DNA of 64,000 nucleotides, taken from assembly GCF_025562755.1 (NCBI RefSeq), contig NZ_CP103300.1, positions 6,264,501 through 6,328,500 of the forward strand, in the 5' to 3' direction. The position numbers were made by a program, and so were the translations under genes. The notes below the pieces were generated by a model. That model was not told the DNA's origin, did not search any database, and saw only the letters and a list, made by a program, of their open reading frames with translations. How positions within the stretch are numbered: position 1 is the stretch's first letter; each line of letters starts with the position of its first letter. This stretch comes from Endozoicomonas euniceicola (GTDB lineage Bacteria > Pseudomonadota > Gammaproteobacteria > Pseudomonadales > Endozoicomonadaceae). Positions 50,222 through 59,494 of the stretch are shown piece by piece.

Positions 50222-51625
50222 ATGATTAAAAAGGCATACCTGTATCTTCCCCTTGCCGCACACCTCAGTACCATAAGCCTGCTTCTGGTTGCACTGAACG
50301 GACATCTGTTCCGGTTGGTTCCCTACCCTTTTGATCCCGACCAACTGGTCTCCATTCTGACCGTGTTAACCATGCTGTCTGCTCTTACCTGCTACCTGAA
50401 CCTGTTTCGCGTCACTAGACTGACCCAAAAAACCAATATAATCCTTTCCAGCGCAACACTAGTAGCCAGCGGACTGATAATTGCATTTGTCTTTGCGGTT
50501 AACGATACCGTTCCATCTTTACCTCTGGTGTTGTTGCTCTGCCTGCAATCGGTGTCTCTGACTCTTTTGCATTTTCTGCTTCAACCCGACCAGAAAGATC
50601 AGTCATTCGCCATTAACCTGATTAAAGGGGGCGAAACAAAGCGTAGAGTATTCAGTCAGCATTTCAGGGACAGCCTGCTCCCGATAAGCCAGTCCGGCGA
50701 CAGCCCGGGTGACAACAATGAACTGACCGAATACATTCTTGCCACCATTGACGCTGCATTAGACAAAACACCAGCCGTTTTGCTTCACCATGAAAACAAC
50801 GAGTGGCAACTCAGCAGTTACTCAACTAAAGCGAGACAGCAGATTGAAAAGGCGCTGGATCAGTTTGTTTCGTCACTGACACAACTGCTCGACCACGACT
50901 CTGATGACCAGGTTCATTTTCAGGATAAACAGGGCAACAGTTTCTGGGGCTTTCATTTAAACGACGATGTAGATCGTCAGCTTTTTCTGGTGCTGCTTCC
51001 CGGAAAATATCAACAGGAAACCATTACCCGAAAACAGGCGCTTGACCTGTGCAGCCACATTAAAACTATTTTAAAGGCGAACCAGCAAACCCGCTTCTGG
51101 CAATTGCAGGCCAGCCTGGATCCTCTTACCGGTTTGTTGAACCGTAATCATTTCTTCCGGGAAGCGGAACGGCAGATTGAAGCCTGTAAACAGCAGCAGC
51201 TACCGTGCAGCCTTTTATTCATCGATATTGATGATTTCAAGCAAATCAACGACCAGTTCGGTCACCCAACCGGCGACAGAATTCTGATTGAGATCGCCCA
51301 ACAAATCAGGGATAGCCTGCGCCAACAGGATCTGATTGCCCGCTATGGCGGAGAGGAGTTTGTTATTCTGCTACCCGTCACCTCGGCATGGCAGGGAGCC
51401 CGGATTGCAGAAAGGGTTCGCACCCGTGTTGAGCAATACCGTACCAGCCCGGTTCCTGTCACCTTCAGCCTTGGGCTGGCGGTAACAGCTGGGAAAGCTG
51501 GCAGCCTGAATCAGCTGATCAATGAGGCAGATAACGCTATGTACACCGCCAAGAAACGTGGCAAGAACCGGCTGGAGCTTGGCCCGTCTTGCTCAGACAT
51601 TCGATTGAGCTGGCCAGAAGGGTAA
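50222..51625 (+). CDS. Membrane-bound GGDEF diguanylate cyclase
   Basis: The 467-residue protein makes cyclic di-GMP from GTP. About four hydrophobic segments (residues 5-25, 37-57, 70-92 and 98-118) anchor a cytoplasmic linker, then a C-terminal GGDEF domain begins at ASLDPLTGLLNRNHF. The active-site motif is GGEEF (in RYGGEEFVIL), and an RxxD inhibitory site (RQQD) lies exactly five residues before it, so product inhibition is likely. A strong GGAAGGA Shine-Dalgarno precedes the ATG. No EAL domain is present. The input signal is unknown. Confidence 0.93.
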   Translation: MIKKAYLYLPLAAHLSTISLLLVALNGHLFRLVPYPFDPDQLVSILTVLTMLSALTCYLNLFRVTRLTQKTNIILSSATLVASGLIIAFVFAVNDTVPSLPLVLLLCLQSVSLTLLHFLLQPDQKDQSFAINLIKGGETKRRVFSQHFRDSLLPISQSGDSPGDNNELTEYILATIDAALDKTPAVLLHHENNEWQLSSYSTKARQQIEKALDQFVSSLTQLLDHDSDDQVHFQDKQGNSFWGFHLNDDVDRQLFLVLLPGKYQQETITRKQALDLCSHIKTILKANQQTRFWQLQASLDPLTGLLNRNHFFREAERQIEACKQQQLPCSLLFIDIDDFKQINDQFGHPTGDRILIEIAQQIRDSLRQQDLIARYGGEEFVILLPVTSAWQGARIAERVRTRVEQYRTSPVPVTFSLGLAVTAGKAGSLNQLINEADNAMYTAKKRGKNRLELGPSCSDIRLSWPEG

Positions 51626-51701
51626 TTACGCAGAATATTATCCTTAAAATTTCAAAATAAAGATGATAATTCTCTATTAATCCAATTGATTTGCATCTTT
51701 A

Positions 51702-51742
51702 TTGATTTATATCAAATTAAAGACTTTACCGAAGTTTAGATA
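51702..51742 (+). promoter_or_regulatory. FNR/Anr box and -10 element of the cydABX promoter
   Basis: TTGAT-TTAT-ATCAA (51702-51715) is a perfect match to the FNR/Anr consensus. A -10-like TAGATA lies at 51737-51742. A start site near 51750 would place the box centre at -41.5, the class II activation position. Oxygen-limited induction of cytochrome bd is expected for this arrangement. Confidence 0.75.
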
Positions 51743-51749
51743 CGTACTG

Positions 51750-52134
51750 AAACGTTGTAATATTCGCACTATCTCAAAGGATGTCCGCAGATGTAGTACA
51801 TCCCCCTATTCGATATCAACCTGCAGTATCGATTCTGTTTAATAGCTAAACAGTCGATAGGTACACAGAATAACAACCAGGAACAATGGATCGAGGGAGT
51901 ACTAGCAAGGGAAGGTAAGCCGGGGATTTCAGTACACATCCCCAGGCTGAATGCATCGTAATACACGATCCTGATCCAAAGCACACCAACGCCCGTATAG
52001 TTGCAGGCAACATGCTCTGCTTATACTGCGTCATGATGCAACGATCAATTTAGTGGTTGCTGGCAGGAAGCCGCCTCTTCCCGGGTCTCGTGGAAACCGG
52101 AGTAAGTTTCCCAGAAGATGTCACGAGGAACGTT
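51750..52134 (+). ncRNA. Long structured leader of cydABX (possible regulatory RNA)
   Basis: The 385 bases from the inferred start site to cydA hold no long ORF but several good hairpins. Stem one is ATCGA-TT-CTGTTTA (51828-51841) with TAAACAGTCGAT (51847-51858). Stem two is AGCCGGGGAT (51918-51927) with ATCCCC-A-GGCT (51938-51948). A third is GGAAAC (52092-52097) with GTTTCC (52106-52111), just before the cydA Shine-Dalgarno. A 10-codon ORF (51886-51918) after AGGA ends exactly where stem two begins. A riboswitch, leader-peptide control or a separate small RNA are all possible. No known family is recognised. Confidence 0.45.
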
Positions 52135-53727
52135 ATGATCCCCGCAGAAGTCATTGACCTGTCGCGCTTTCAGTTTGCCATAACAGCGCTCTATCACTTT
52201 TTATTTGTCCCACTGACCCTGGGCATGACCTTCATGCTTGCCATTATGGAGTCGGTCTATGTTATGACCGGCAAACAGGTCTATAAGGATATGACCCGTT
52301 TCTGGGGTAAGCTGTTTGGCATCAACTTTGCGCTGGGCGTTGCCACCGGCCTGACCATGGAGTTCCAGTTTGGTACCAACTGGTCTTTCTATTCCTATTA
52401 TGTTGGCGATATTTTTGGCGCTCCACTGGCTATTGAAGCCCTGATGGCGTTTTTCCTGGAGTCTACGTTTGTCGGTATGTTTTTCTTTGGCTGGGACCGC
52501 CTCAGTAAAGTCAAGCATCTTGCCTGTACCTGGCTGATGGCCGTTGGTACCAACCTGTCCGCACTCTGGATTCTGGTGGCCAACGCCTGGATGCAAAACC
52601 CGGTTGGCGCTGAATTCAATTTCGAAACCATGCGCATGGAAATGACCAGCTTTGCTGACCTGTTCTTTAACCCGGTCGCACAGGTTAAATTCGTACACAC
52701 CGTGGCAGCGGGTTATACCACGGGTGCTATTTTCGTACTGGCCATCAGTGCTTACTACCTGTTGAACAAACGAGACATTGGCTTTGCCCGCCGCTCTTTC
52801 GCCATTGCCGCCGGCTTTGGCACCGCCGCCATCCTCTCCACCATACTGCTGGGCGATGAATCCGGCTATGAGCTGGGTGACGTGCAACAGGTTAAACTGG
52901 CTACTATTGAAGCCGAGTGGGATACCCAGCCAGCCCCGGCCAGCTTTACGGTAATTGGCATTCCTGACCAGAAAAAAATGGAAACCAACTATGCCATAAA
53001 AATACCGTACATGATGGGTCTGATTGCAACCCGCTCTTTCGATGAACAAGTTCCCGGCATCAAAGACCTGATTGCCAATAAGGTGGTTCGGATCGAAAAT
53101 GGCAAAAAAGCGGTTGCACTTCTCGACAAATTAAAAACGGATGGCGGCGACACACCTGAAAATCGTGCCGCTTTTTCAGATGTCGTAGATGACCTGGGTT
53201 ATGGATTGCTGCTGACTCGTTACACCGACGATATCCCCAATGCGACTCCTGCCATGGTTAAACAGGCTGCACATGACGCCATTCCGACCGTCTGGCCGCT
53301 GTTTTTCTCATTCCGCATTATGGTTGGCTGCGGCGTGATGATGCTGCTGCTGTTGTTGACGGCCTTTTATAAAACTGCCCGTCGAACAGAATACAAGAGT
53401 AAGCTGTTCCTGAAACTGTGCCTGTGGTCGCTCCCCCTACCTTTCATTGCCAGTGAAATGGGCTGGTTTGTCGCCGAGTATGGGCGTCAGCCATGGTCTA
53501 TTTCCGGCATTCTGCCCACCTACCTGTCGGCCTCCAGTCGTACAGTAACTGACTTGTATCTCAGTATTGCCGGTTTCACCCTGTTCTACAGTATTTTTGC
53601 GATTATCGAAGTCTGGCTGATGGTGAAATTTGCCAAACAGGGTCCAAGCAGCCTGCACACAGGGTGCTATCATTTTGAACGACCACAAGCCGTTACTGAC
53701 AATGTACTTTCTGCACAACAGGCATAG
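52135..53727 (+). CDS. cydA: Cytochrome bd ubiquinol oxidase subunit I
   Basis: CydA carries the haems of the high-affinity terminal oxidase that passes electrons from ubiquinol to O2. The ATG at 52135 follows ACGAGGA and begins with the family N-terminus (VIDLSRFQFAITALYHFLFVPLTLG), with haem ligand His21. An upstream start would add 26 residues outside the family. At 530 residues, and with a long charged segment around 255-320, it belongs to the long-Q-loop type. The GRQPW motif is present in the C-terminal part. Confidence 0.97.
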   Translation: MIPAEVIDLSRFQFAITALYHFLFVPLTLGMTFMLAIMESVYVMTGKQVYKDMTRFWGKLFGINFALGVATGLTMEFQFGTNWSFYSYYVGDIFGAPLAIEALMAFFLESTFVGMFFFGWDRLSKVKHLACTWLMAVGTNLSALWILVANAWMQNPVGAEFNFETMRMEMTSFADLFFNPVAQVKFVHTVAAGYTTGAIFVLAISAYYLLNKRDIGFARRSFAIAAGFGTAAILSTILLGDESGYELGDVQQVKLATIEAEWDTQPAPASFTVIGIPDQKKMETNYAIKIPYMMGLIATRSFDEQVPGIKDLIANKVVRIENGKKAVALLDKLKTDGGDTPENRAAFSDVVDDLGYGLLLTRYTDDIPNATPAMVKQAAHDAIPTVWPLFFSFRIMVGCGVMMLLLLLTAFYKTARRTEYKSKLFLKLCLWSLPLPFIASEMGWFVAEYGRQPWSISGILPTYLSASSRTVTDLYLSIAGFTLFYSIFAIIEVWLMVKFAKQGPSSLHTGCYHFERPQAVTDNVLSAQQA

Positions 53728-53738
53728 GGAACCACGCC

Positions 53739-54875
53739 ATGGATTATGAAGTATTAAAATTTATCTGGTGGGTTCTGATTGGCGTCCTGCTGATCGGCTT
53801 TTCCATCATGGATGGCTATAACATGGGAACCGCCAACCTGCTGCCTTTCCTGTCTAAAGATGACACTGAGCGTCGAATCATGATTAACGCCGTTGCTCCT
53901 CACTGGGACGGCAACCAGGTGTGGCTGATCACCTCTGGTGGTGCCCTGTTCGCTGCCTGGCCTATTGCCTATGCAACAGCATTTTCCGGTTTTTACTGGG
54001 CTATGGTACTGGTATTGTTTGCCTTACTGATACGCCCCATGGCGTTTGATTACCGCTCCAAGCTCGAAGACCCAAGATGGCGAAATGCCTGGGACTGGGG
54101 TCTATTTGTCAGTGGTGCCGTACCCACGCTGGTATTTGGTGTTGCCTTTGGCAACCTGTTCCAGGGCTTTGGTTTTGAACTGGACAGCACCATGCGCTCT
54201 ACATTCTCTGAGCATTTCTTTCACCTGCTAAATCCGTTTGCCATTCTCTGCGGTCTGGTCAGTGTCAGTATGCTCACCACGCATGGCTCTGTCTGGCAGA
54301 AACTGCGCGCCGGAGATCCTATTAAGCAACGCGCTTCTACTGTCGCTCGCTATGCAGCGGTTATGACACTGGTTCTGTTCACCATTGGCGGATTCTGGGT
54401 TGCAAGCATTCCCGGCTACGAAGTCACCAGCCAGCTGGATCCTGCAGCGGTTTCAAACCCACTGAACAAAACCGTTGCCATTGTCGAGTCAGGGCGCTGG
54501 ATGGCTAACTACAGCCTTTATCCCATCACCCTGATTGCACCTGCGCTTGCTTACCTTGGCAGCATTGGCGTTGTACTTCTGGCAAAAAGTCGTTTTGCCG
54601 GTTTAACGTTCGTCTGCTCAAGCCTTACCCTGGCAGGTGTTATCCTGACAGCTGGCTTCTCACTGTTCCCGTTCATCATGCCATCCAGCACGATGCCAGA
54701 TGCCAGCTTGACGCTATGGGATGCAACATCCAGCCATCTGACACTGAGCATTATGACGTTTGTTGCGGCCATTTTTGTTCCTATCGTACTGGGTTACACC
54801 ATCTGGTGTTTCTACCATCTCTGGGGACGGGTGACCGCTGAACATATTACTGAAAATAACCACTCACTGTACTAA
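53739..54875 (+). CDS. cydB: Cytochrome bd ubiquinol oxidase subunit II
   Basis: CydB is the structural partner of CydA in the bd oxidase. The 378-residue protein has about nine hydrophobic helices and starts with the typical MDYEVLKFIWWVLIGVLLIGFSIMDGYNMGTANLLPF. The conserved WDGNQVWLITSGGALFAAWP is present. It lies 11 bases after cydA and 12 before cydX, so the three are co-transcribed. Confidence 0.97.
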   Translation: MDYEVLKFIWWVLIGVLLIGFSIMDGYNMGTANLLPFLSKDDTERRIMINAVAPHWDGNQVWLITSGGALFAAWPIAYATAFSGFYWAMVLVLFALLIRPMAFDYRSKLEDPRWRNAWDWGLFVSGAVPTLVFGVAFGNLFQGFGFELDSTMRSTFSEHFFHLLNPFAILCGLVSVSMLTTHGSVWQKLRAGDPIKQRASTVARYAAVMTLVLFTIGGFWVASIPGYEVTSQLDPAAVSNPLNKTVAIVESGRWMANYSLYPITLIAPALAYLGSIGVVLLAKSRFAGLTFVCSSLTLAGVILTAGFSLFPFIMPSSTMPDASLTLWDATSSHLTLSIMTFVAAIFVPIVLGYTIWCFYHLWGRVTAEHITENNHSLY

Positions 54876-54887
54876 GGGAGTTAAACT

Positions 54888-55010
54888 ATGTGGTATTTTG
54901 CCTGGATTCTTGGAGTACTGCTGGCCTGTGCTTTTGGGATTATTAATGTGATGTGGTATGAATTTCACGAAATGGATTTTGATAACGATATCAACAACTT
55001 ACCTGACTGA
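54888..55010 (+). CDS. cydX: Cytochrome bd small subunit CydX
   Basis: A 40-residue ORF begins MWYFAWILGVLLACAFGIIN, matching the CydX/YbgT small subunit needed for stable bd oxidase activity: one membrane helix with a short acidic tail (…FHEMDFDNDINNLPD). It follows cydB at the usual distance, with a GGAG site. It is too short for many ORF callers. Confidence 0.93.
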   Translation: MWYFAWILGVLLACAFGIINVMWYEFHEMDFDNDINNLPD

Positions 55011-55383
55011 TTTTGCTTTTGGGTCTCAATATCATTGAAACCTACTCAAAATAATTCGTTCCTAATAGCCCTCTATAGAGGCTTAAGGGGTGCTAAGGGG
55101 GAGCTTCTGCTCCCCTGCTCTCATCAGCATAAGCCGCCTTCTATACAGCGATTCCAGACTTCCTTACTAGCAACTCTGTCTTTGGCGTACACCTCAGTAA
55201 ACAGCTTTAAAATAAGCCCTTCTTAAAAGTACTAATGTGCTAAAAATATACATTCTGTACACTGGTACTTAGACCTTCTATGTTCTTGTACGTCGCCAGC
55301 CTGATAACCACAAGCTGGTACAAAAGTACTATTTAGGTAAATAAGCCAAAATAGAAGCAATAAAAACCTATCAGAGAAAGATC
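55011..55383. other. Intergenic region after cydX with one hairpin
   Basis: No supported gene lies in these 373 bases. A hairpin with GGGGAGC (55098-55104) and GCTCCCC (55109-55115) around a TTCT loop may end the cyd transcript, although no T-run follows. The sequence further on is A+T rich and probably holds the promoter of the next small gene. Confidence 0.5.
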
Positions 55384-55656
55384 ATGACAAAAGCAAAGAA
55401 TGAGCAGAAGAAACCCACTGCAATGAAAGCGGAAGGCAAAAGCAAGAAAGAGAAGTTCATTGAGCTAGCAGAAACCCGGGTTCCCAAAGCCCTGAAACAG
55501 ATCGGAATGGTGGGTAACCTGTCAGACAAGACCAAGTTCGAGTACACCAATAAGCAGATCAAGCAGATTGTTGATGCCCTGACAGAGTCACTGGATCGGA
55601 TGAAGGCAAGGTTTGAGAACGGAGAGGCGCAGGAGGAATCGTTCAAACTGTCCTGA
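55384..55656 (+). CDS. Small basic protein of unknown function
   Basis: The 90-residue product is highly charged. A Lys-rich N-terminal tail (about 1-25) is followed by helical segments (FIELAETRVPKALKQIGMVGNL, then YTNKQIKQIVDALTESLDRMKARFE) that could bind nucleic acid or another protein. No family is recognised. The gene has its own strong terminator directly after the stop and lies at the left boundary of the restriction region. Gene reality is likely; function is unknown. Confidence 0.7.
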   Translation: MTKAKNEQKKPTAMKAEGKSKKEKFIELAETRVPKALKQIGMVGNLSDKTKFEYTNKQIKQIVDALTESLDRMKARFENGEAQEESFKLS

Positions 55657-55673
55657 TTGATCAGGAAAACTGA

Positions 55674-55696
55674 AGCCCCACTCCGGGGCTTTTTTT
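55674..55696 (+). terminator. Intrinsic terminator of the small basic protein gene
   Basis: AGCCCC (55674-55679) and GGGGCT (55685-55690) form a 6-bp G+C-rich stem with a 5-base loop, followed by a run of T residues (55690-55696). It also lies at the 3' end of the convergent minus-strand gene and may serve both. Confidence 0.9.
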
Positions 55697-56097
55697 CAGG
55701 CTACCGCTTTATATATCAGGAAATCCATAAACTCCGGCGGTCTGTTCTTTTCAGCCACAAACTCGGTCAGCTCATCAGACGACAGCTCCCACAGTGGCGT
55801 AAAGCTCAAATCACCACCAGCCCTCTGAACCGGATCATAATAACGATCACCAACACGAATCACCGCTTGTTCTAACGGCATTCGATACAGCCCATAGCCC
55901 AACACGCAAGCCAGGTCGTTATAACCTTCCATTTCCAGATTGAAGATCGTATCAGCCACGACCTGAAAGCTATGCCCGCCTGAGCCCGGCACGCCCAAAC
56001 AGCACAAGGCTTCGGGCAAAGGTTGAACGATGATGTCTTTGAGGGTAACTGCTACTCCGAGTGATTGAAGGTACTGCCTGATGGTGTCGGTCATCAT
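55696..56097 (-). CDS. Orphan protein, candidate LexA-regulated gene
   Basis: With the ATG at 56097 the product has 133 residues. A longer frame from 56139 adds 14 polar residues. The sequence has a CCLGVPGSGGHSFQVV stretch and is acidic and compact, with no known motif. It is convergent with the small basic protein gene and divergent from hsdR. The intergenic region contains a well-formed minus-strand promoter (TTGACT, 17 bases, TAATCT) overlapped by a perfect LexA-type box, so induction by DNA damage is predicted. Function unknown; a link to the restriction system is inference. Confidence 0.7.
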   Translation of the reverse strand: MMTDTIRQYLQSLGVAVTLKDIIVQPLPEALCCLGVPGSGGHSFQVVADTIFNLEMEGYNDLACVLGYGLYRMPLEQAVIRVGDRYYDPVQRAGGDLSFTPLWELSSDELTEFVAEKNRPPEFMDFLIYKAVA

Positions 56098-56207
56098 AGC
56101 ACTGTCCGTGTGTTTCTTATTTTTTGGGAAAGCGTTCACTCTGTGGGTCTTGATGTTCCGTAGTGGACATGGTGACTCTGGTACGGCTTTGACGCTGTGA
56201 GGTTATT

Positions 56208-56242
56208 AGATTATTGCTGTATATCCATACAGTCAATAATTT
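56208..56242. promoter_or_regulatory. Divergent promoters overlapped by a perfect LexA-type SOS box
   Basis: CTGTATATCCATACAG (56217-56232) fits CTGT-N8-ACAG exactly. On the minus strand TTGACT (56236-56231) and TAATCT (56213-56208) are 17 bases apart. On the plus strand TTGCTG (56214-56219) and TAATTT (56237-56242) are also 17 apart. Both promoters share the box, so one repressor could control both the minus-strand orphan gene and the downstream hsdRMS operon. Confidence 0.6.
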
Positions 56243-56410
56243 TCTGTATTTTTACCTCTACTGATAGGTATGGGTTCTGGGTAGAATGGTCTGTTACAAC
56301 TTCTTATACTGAGCTACTGGGAACCATGCTTCGCCTGTCGTGAAACGACCACGGCTAAATCTCCGGGCGGTAGCGTGACTGACTTTCATAAAAATCAAAC
56401 AGGGAACGAT

Positions 56411-59400
56411 ATGCCATTCACCGAAGACACACGAGTAAAAATACCCTCTATTTTGCACCTTATCCGATTGGGCTATGAATACCTCTCCCTCAAAGGTGCC
56501 AGTTGGGATATCGACACCAATATTTTCCCTGAAATCTTCAATGAATCCATCGCCCGCATAAACCCGGATATGGATCAAGGCGATGTAAACCGCTTTCTGG
56601 ACGAGGTAAAACTAACCCTCGACTATGAAGACCTGGGCGAGGCTTTCTACGAAAAATTGCTGGAACGTTCAGGCAACAAGCTGATCGACTTCACAAACTT
56701 CGATAACAATAGCTTCCATGTCGTCACCGAGCTTACCTGTAAAAATGGCGACGATGAGTTCCGCCCGGACATCACTCTGCTCATCAACGGAATGCCCCTG
56801 GTCTTTATCGAGGTCAAGAAGCCTAATAACCGTGAGGGCGTCCTGGCCGAACGAGACCGCATCAACGTTCGCTCGCAAAATAAAAAATTTCGCCGTTTTA
56901 TGAACCTGACTCAGTTCATGATCTTCTCCAACAATATGAAGTATGACGATGATTCTCCGGAGCCGATTCAGGGCGCTTTCTATGCCAGCCCGTCTTACCA
57001 TAAGCCGGTGTTCAACTATTTTCGGGAAGAGAAAGAGTTTGACCTGAACTACATGCTTCGTAATGTCAGTGATGAGACTGAGCTGGCTGTTCTTAAAGAT
57101 AACAACCAGGAAGTCATTCGCAATAACCCGGACTTCATCAGCAACAAAGAGCCCGGCACACCCACCAATCACATTTGTACATCACTGCTTAGCCGGGATC
57201 GACTAAAGTTCATCCTGCAATACGCCCTTGCCTATGTCCATGAACACGACGGTGTTCAGAAGCATATCATGCGCTACCCACAAATTTTCGCCACCAAAGC
57301 GATTAAGCAAAAACTGGACGAAGGCAACAAGAAAGGCATCATCTGGCACACTCAGGGCAGTGGTAAAACAGCACTGACCTATTACAACGTCAAGTTCCTG
57401 ACCGACTATTATCAGCGCCAGAGCATAGTCCCAAAATTCTACTTTATCGTAGACAGGCTCGACCTGCTGACACAAGCAAAGCGTGAGTTCAACAAACGGA
57501 GACTGAAGGTTCACACCATCAACTCACGGGATGAGTTCAGTAAAGATATCAAAGCCACCAAGGTCATTCATAACGACAGCGGCAAGCCCGAAATCACCGT
57601 CGTCAATATCCAGAAGTTCAAGGATGACCCAAGCGTCGTACAAACCAAAGACTACAACGTCGATATCCAGCGAGTGTACTTTCTGGATGAAGTGCATCGC
57701 AGCTACAACCCGAACGGTAGCTTCCTCGCCAATCTGGATGAGTCCGACCGGAACGCTATTAAAATCGGCCTGACCGGAACCCCGCTGTTGGGTTCAGATT
57801 ACAATTCCAGGTCGCTGTTCGGTGGCTACATCCACAAGTACTACTACAACGCCTCCATTGCCGACGGTTACACCCTGCGCCTGATTCGTGAAGAAATTGC
57901 TACGAATTATAAAGAGTCCATGCAAAAAGCATTAAAAGATATCAAAGTACAGCAGGGCAACATCAAGAAAGAGGATGTTTATGCGCATCCTACTTTTGTC
58001 GAGCCAATGCTTAAATACATTATTACTGACTTTAAAAGAAGCCGTGGCGCCGCAAATGATTCCTCTATTGGAGGCATGGTCATCTGTGATAGTTCGAAGC
58101 AGGCTAAGGAACTATTTAAACAGTTCAATGAGTTCTATGCCGAAAAGCCAGAGGACAAGGAAGCTAATTTAAAGAAAGCTGGAATTAGCCACAGCGAGAA
58201 GCAGAAATACGACAACAAAGTCAAAACTGCACATTTAATCCTGCACGATGTGGGCACCAAAGATGAACGCAAAGAATGGGTTGAGGAATTCAAGGCAGGC
58301 AAAATCGACTTCCTTTTCGTTTACAACATGCTGCTCACCGGCTTCGATTCCAAGCGCCTGAAAAAACTGTATCTGGGCAGGCAAATTCGCCAACACAACC
58401 TGCTACAGGCATTAACACGGGTCAACCGTACCTACAAAGACTTCCGCTATGGCTATGTGGTGGATTTTGCGGATATCAGTGAAGAGTTCAAAGCCACCAA
58501 CGAAGCCTACTTCAAAGAGCTGCAATCCGAGCTGGGCGATGAAATGGCCCATTACTCCAACCTCTTCAAGTCTCAGGAAGAGATCAAACAGGAGATTGAG
58601 TACGTCAAGGATGTGCTGTTCAAATTCGAGACCAAAAACCCGGAAACCTTCTCCCGGCAAATCAGCGAAATGCAGAACCGGGAAGATGTACTGGCGCTGA
58701 AAAAAGCACTGGCCGACGCCAAAAGCCTGTACAACGTCATTCGCATGCAGGGCAACTACGAGATGTTGAGCTACCTGGATTTCCCGATGCTCAACAAGCT
58801 CTACCGAATGGCCACCGAGCGACTGGAACTGCTCAACCTAAAGGTCAACATCGAAAAAGGCGACGACACCACCAATCTGCTCAATGTGGCGCTGGAAGAG
58901 GTAATTTTCGAGTTCGTCAAAATCGGTGAGGAAGAGCTCAAACTGGCGGATGAACTAAAAGACACCCTGCGTAAAACCCGTGAAGTTCTGAACAGCAACT
59001 TTGACCAGCAAGACCCGAAATTCATCACCCTGAAGGAAGAGCTGGAAAGACTGTTCAAAAAGAAAAACCTCAACGAAGTGACTCAGGAAGAGATGAACAA
59101 GAACATCACCGCCCTGAACAAAATTCATGACCGGATCAAAGAGTTGAACCGGGAGAACAACCTGCTGCGCCAGAAGTACAACGGCGACCGCAAGTACACC
59201 CGCATCCATAAGCGCCTTAATGAGCAAGCAACAGAAAACCCTGAGCTCTCAGCCACCGAGCGCAACATTTTTGAAGCCCTGATGGGCGTGAAACAGCAAG
59301 CCGATGACATCGTGCTGAACAACAGCGACCTGCTGGAAAACGACAGTTACTTTCAGCGCACCATGCAGCCCCATGTTATCCGGCAGTTCAAAACTGAACA

Positions 59401-59494
59401 CCATATCAAACTGAACCCTGACGCAGCACGACACATCAACCAGCTGATCGTCAACGAATACCTGAATGAATACAACGGAGTCAGCGCGTGGTAG
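56411..59494 (+). CDS. hsdR: Type I restriction enzyme R subunit
   Basis: HsdR is the ATP-driven translocase and nuclease of a type I restriction-modification complex. I chose the ATG at 56411 (after CAGGGA), giving 1027 residues; a GTG at 56375 would add 12. The nuclease motif reads D120 (RPDITLL) with E134 and K136 (FIEVK). The helicase has Walker A QGSGKT around Lys319 and the DEVH box (426-429), followed by the later helicase motifs. The C-terminus overlaps hsdM. The leader is about 160 bases from the inferred LexA-controlled start site. Confidence 0.96.
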   Translation: MPFTEDTRVKIPSILHLIRLGYEYLSLKGASWDIDTNIFPEIFNESIARINPDMDQGDVNRFLDEVKLTLDYEDLGEAFYEKLLERSGNKLIDFTNFDNNSFHVVTELTCKNGDDEFRPDITLLINGMPLVFIEVKKPNNREGVLAERDRINVRSQNKKFRRFMNLTQFMIFSNNMKYDDDSPEPIQGAFYASPSYHKPVFNYFREEKEFDLNYMLRNVSDETELAVLKDNNQEVIRNNPDFISNKEPGTPTNHICTSLLSRDRLKFILQYALAYVHEHDGVQKHIMRYPQIFATKAIKQKLDEGNKKGIIWHTQGSGKTALTYYNVKFLTDYYQRQSIVPKFYFIVDRLDLLTQAKREFNKRRLKVHTINSRDEFSKDIKATKVIHNDSGKPEITVVNIQKFKDDPSVVQTKDYNVDIQRVYFLDEVHRSYNPNGSFLANLDESDRNAIKIGLTGTPLLGSDYNSRSLFGGYIHKYYYNASIADGYTLRLIREEIATNYKESMQKALKDIKVQQGNIKKEDVYAHPTFVEPMLKYIITDFKRSRGAANDSSIGGMVICDSSKQAKELFKQFNEFYAEKPEDKEANLKKAGISHSEKQKYDNKVKTAHLILHDVGTKDERKEWVEEFKAGKIDFLFVYNMLLTGFDSKRLKKLYLGRQIRQHNLLQALTRVNRTYKDFRYGYVVDFADISEEFKATNEAYFKELQSELGDEMAHYSNLFKSQEEIKQEIEYVKDVLFKFETKNPETFSRQISEMQNREDVLALKKALADAKSLYNVIRMQGNYEMLSYLDFPMLNKLYRMATERLELLNLKVNIEKGDDTTNLLNVALEEVIFEFVKIGEEELKLADELKDTLRKTREVLNSNFDQQDPKFITLKEELERLFKKKNLNEVTQEEMNKNITALNKIHDRIKELNRENNLLRQKYNGDRKYTRIHKRLNEQATENPELSATERNIFEALMGVKQQADDIVLNNSDLLENDSYFQRTMQPHVIRQFKTEHHIKLNPDAARHINQLIVNEYLNEYNGVSAW

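Noticed and set aside
55657..55875. 72-codon plus-strand frame after the small basic protein
   Set aside because: Begins inside the intrinsic terminator and is antisense to the minus-strand orphan gene.
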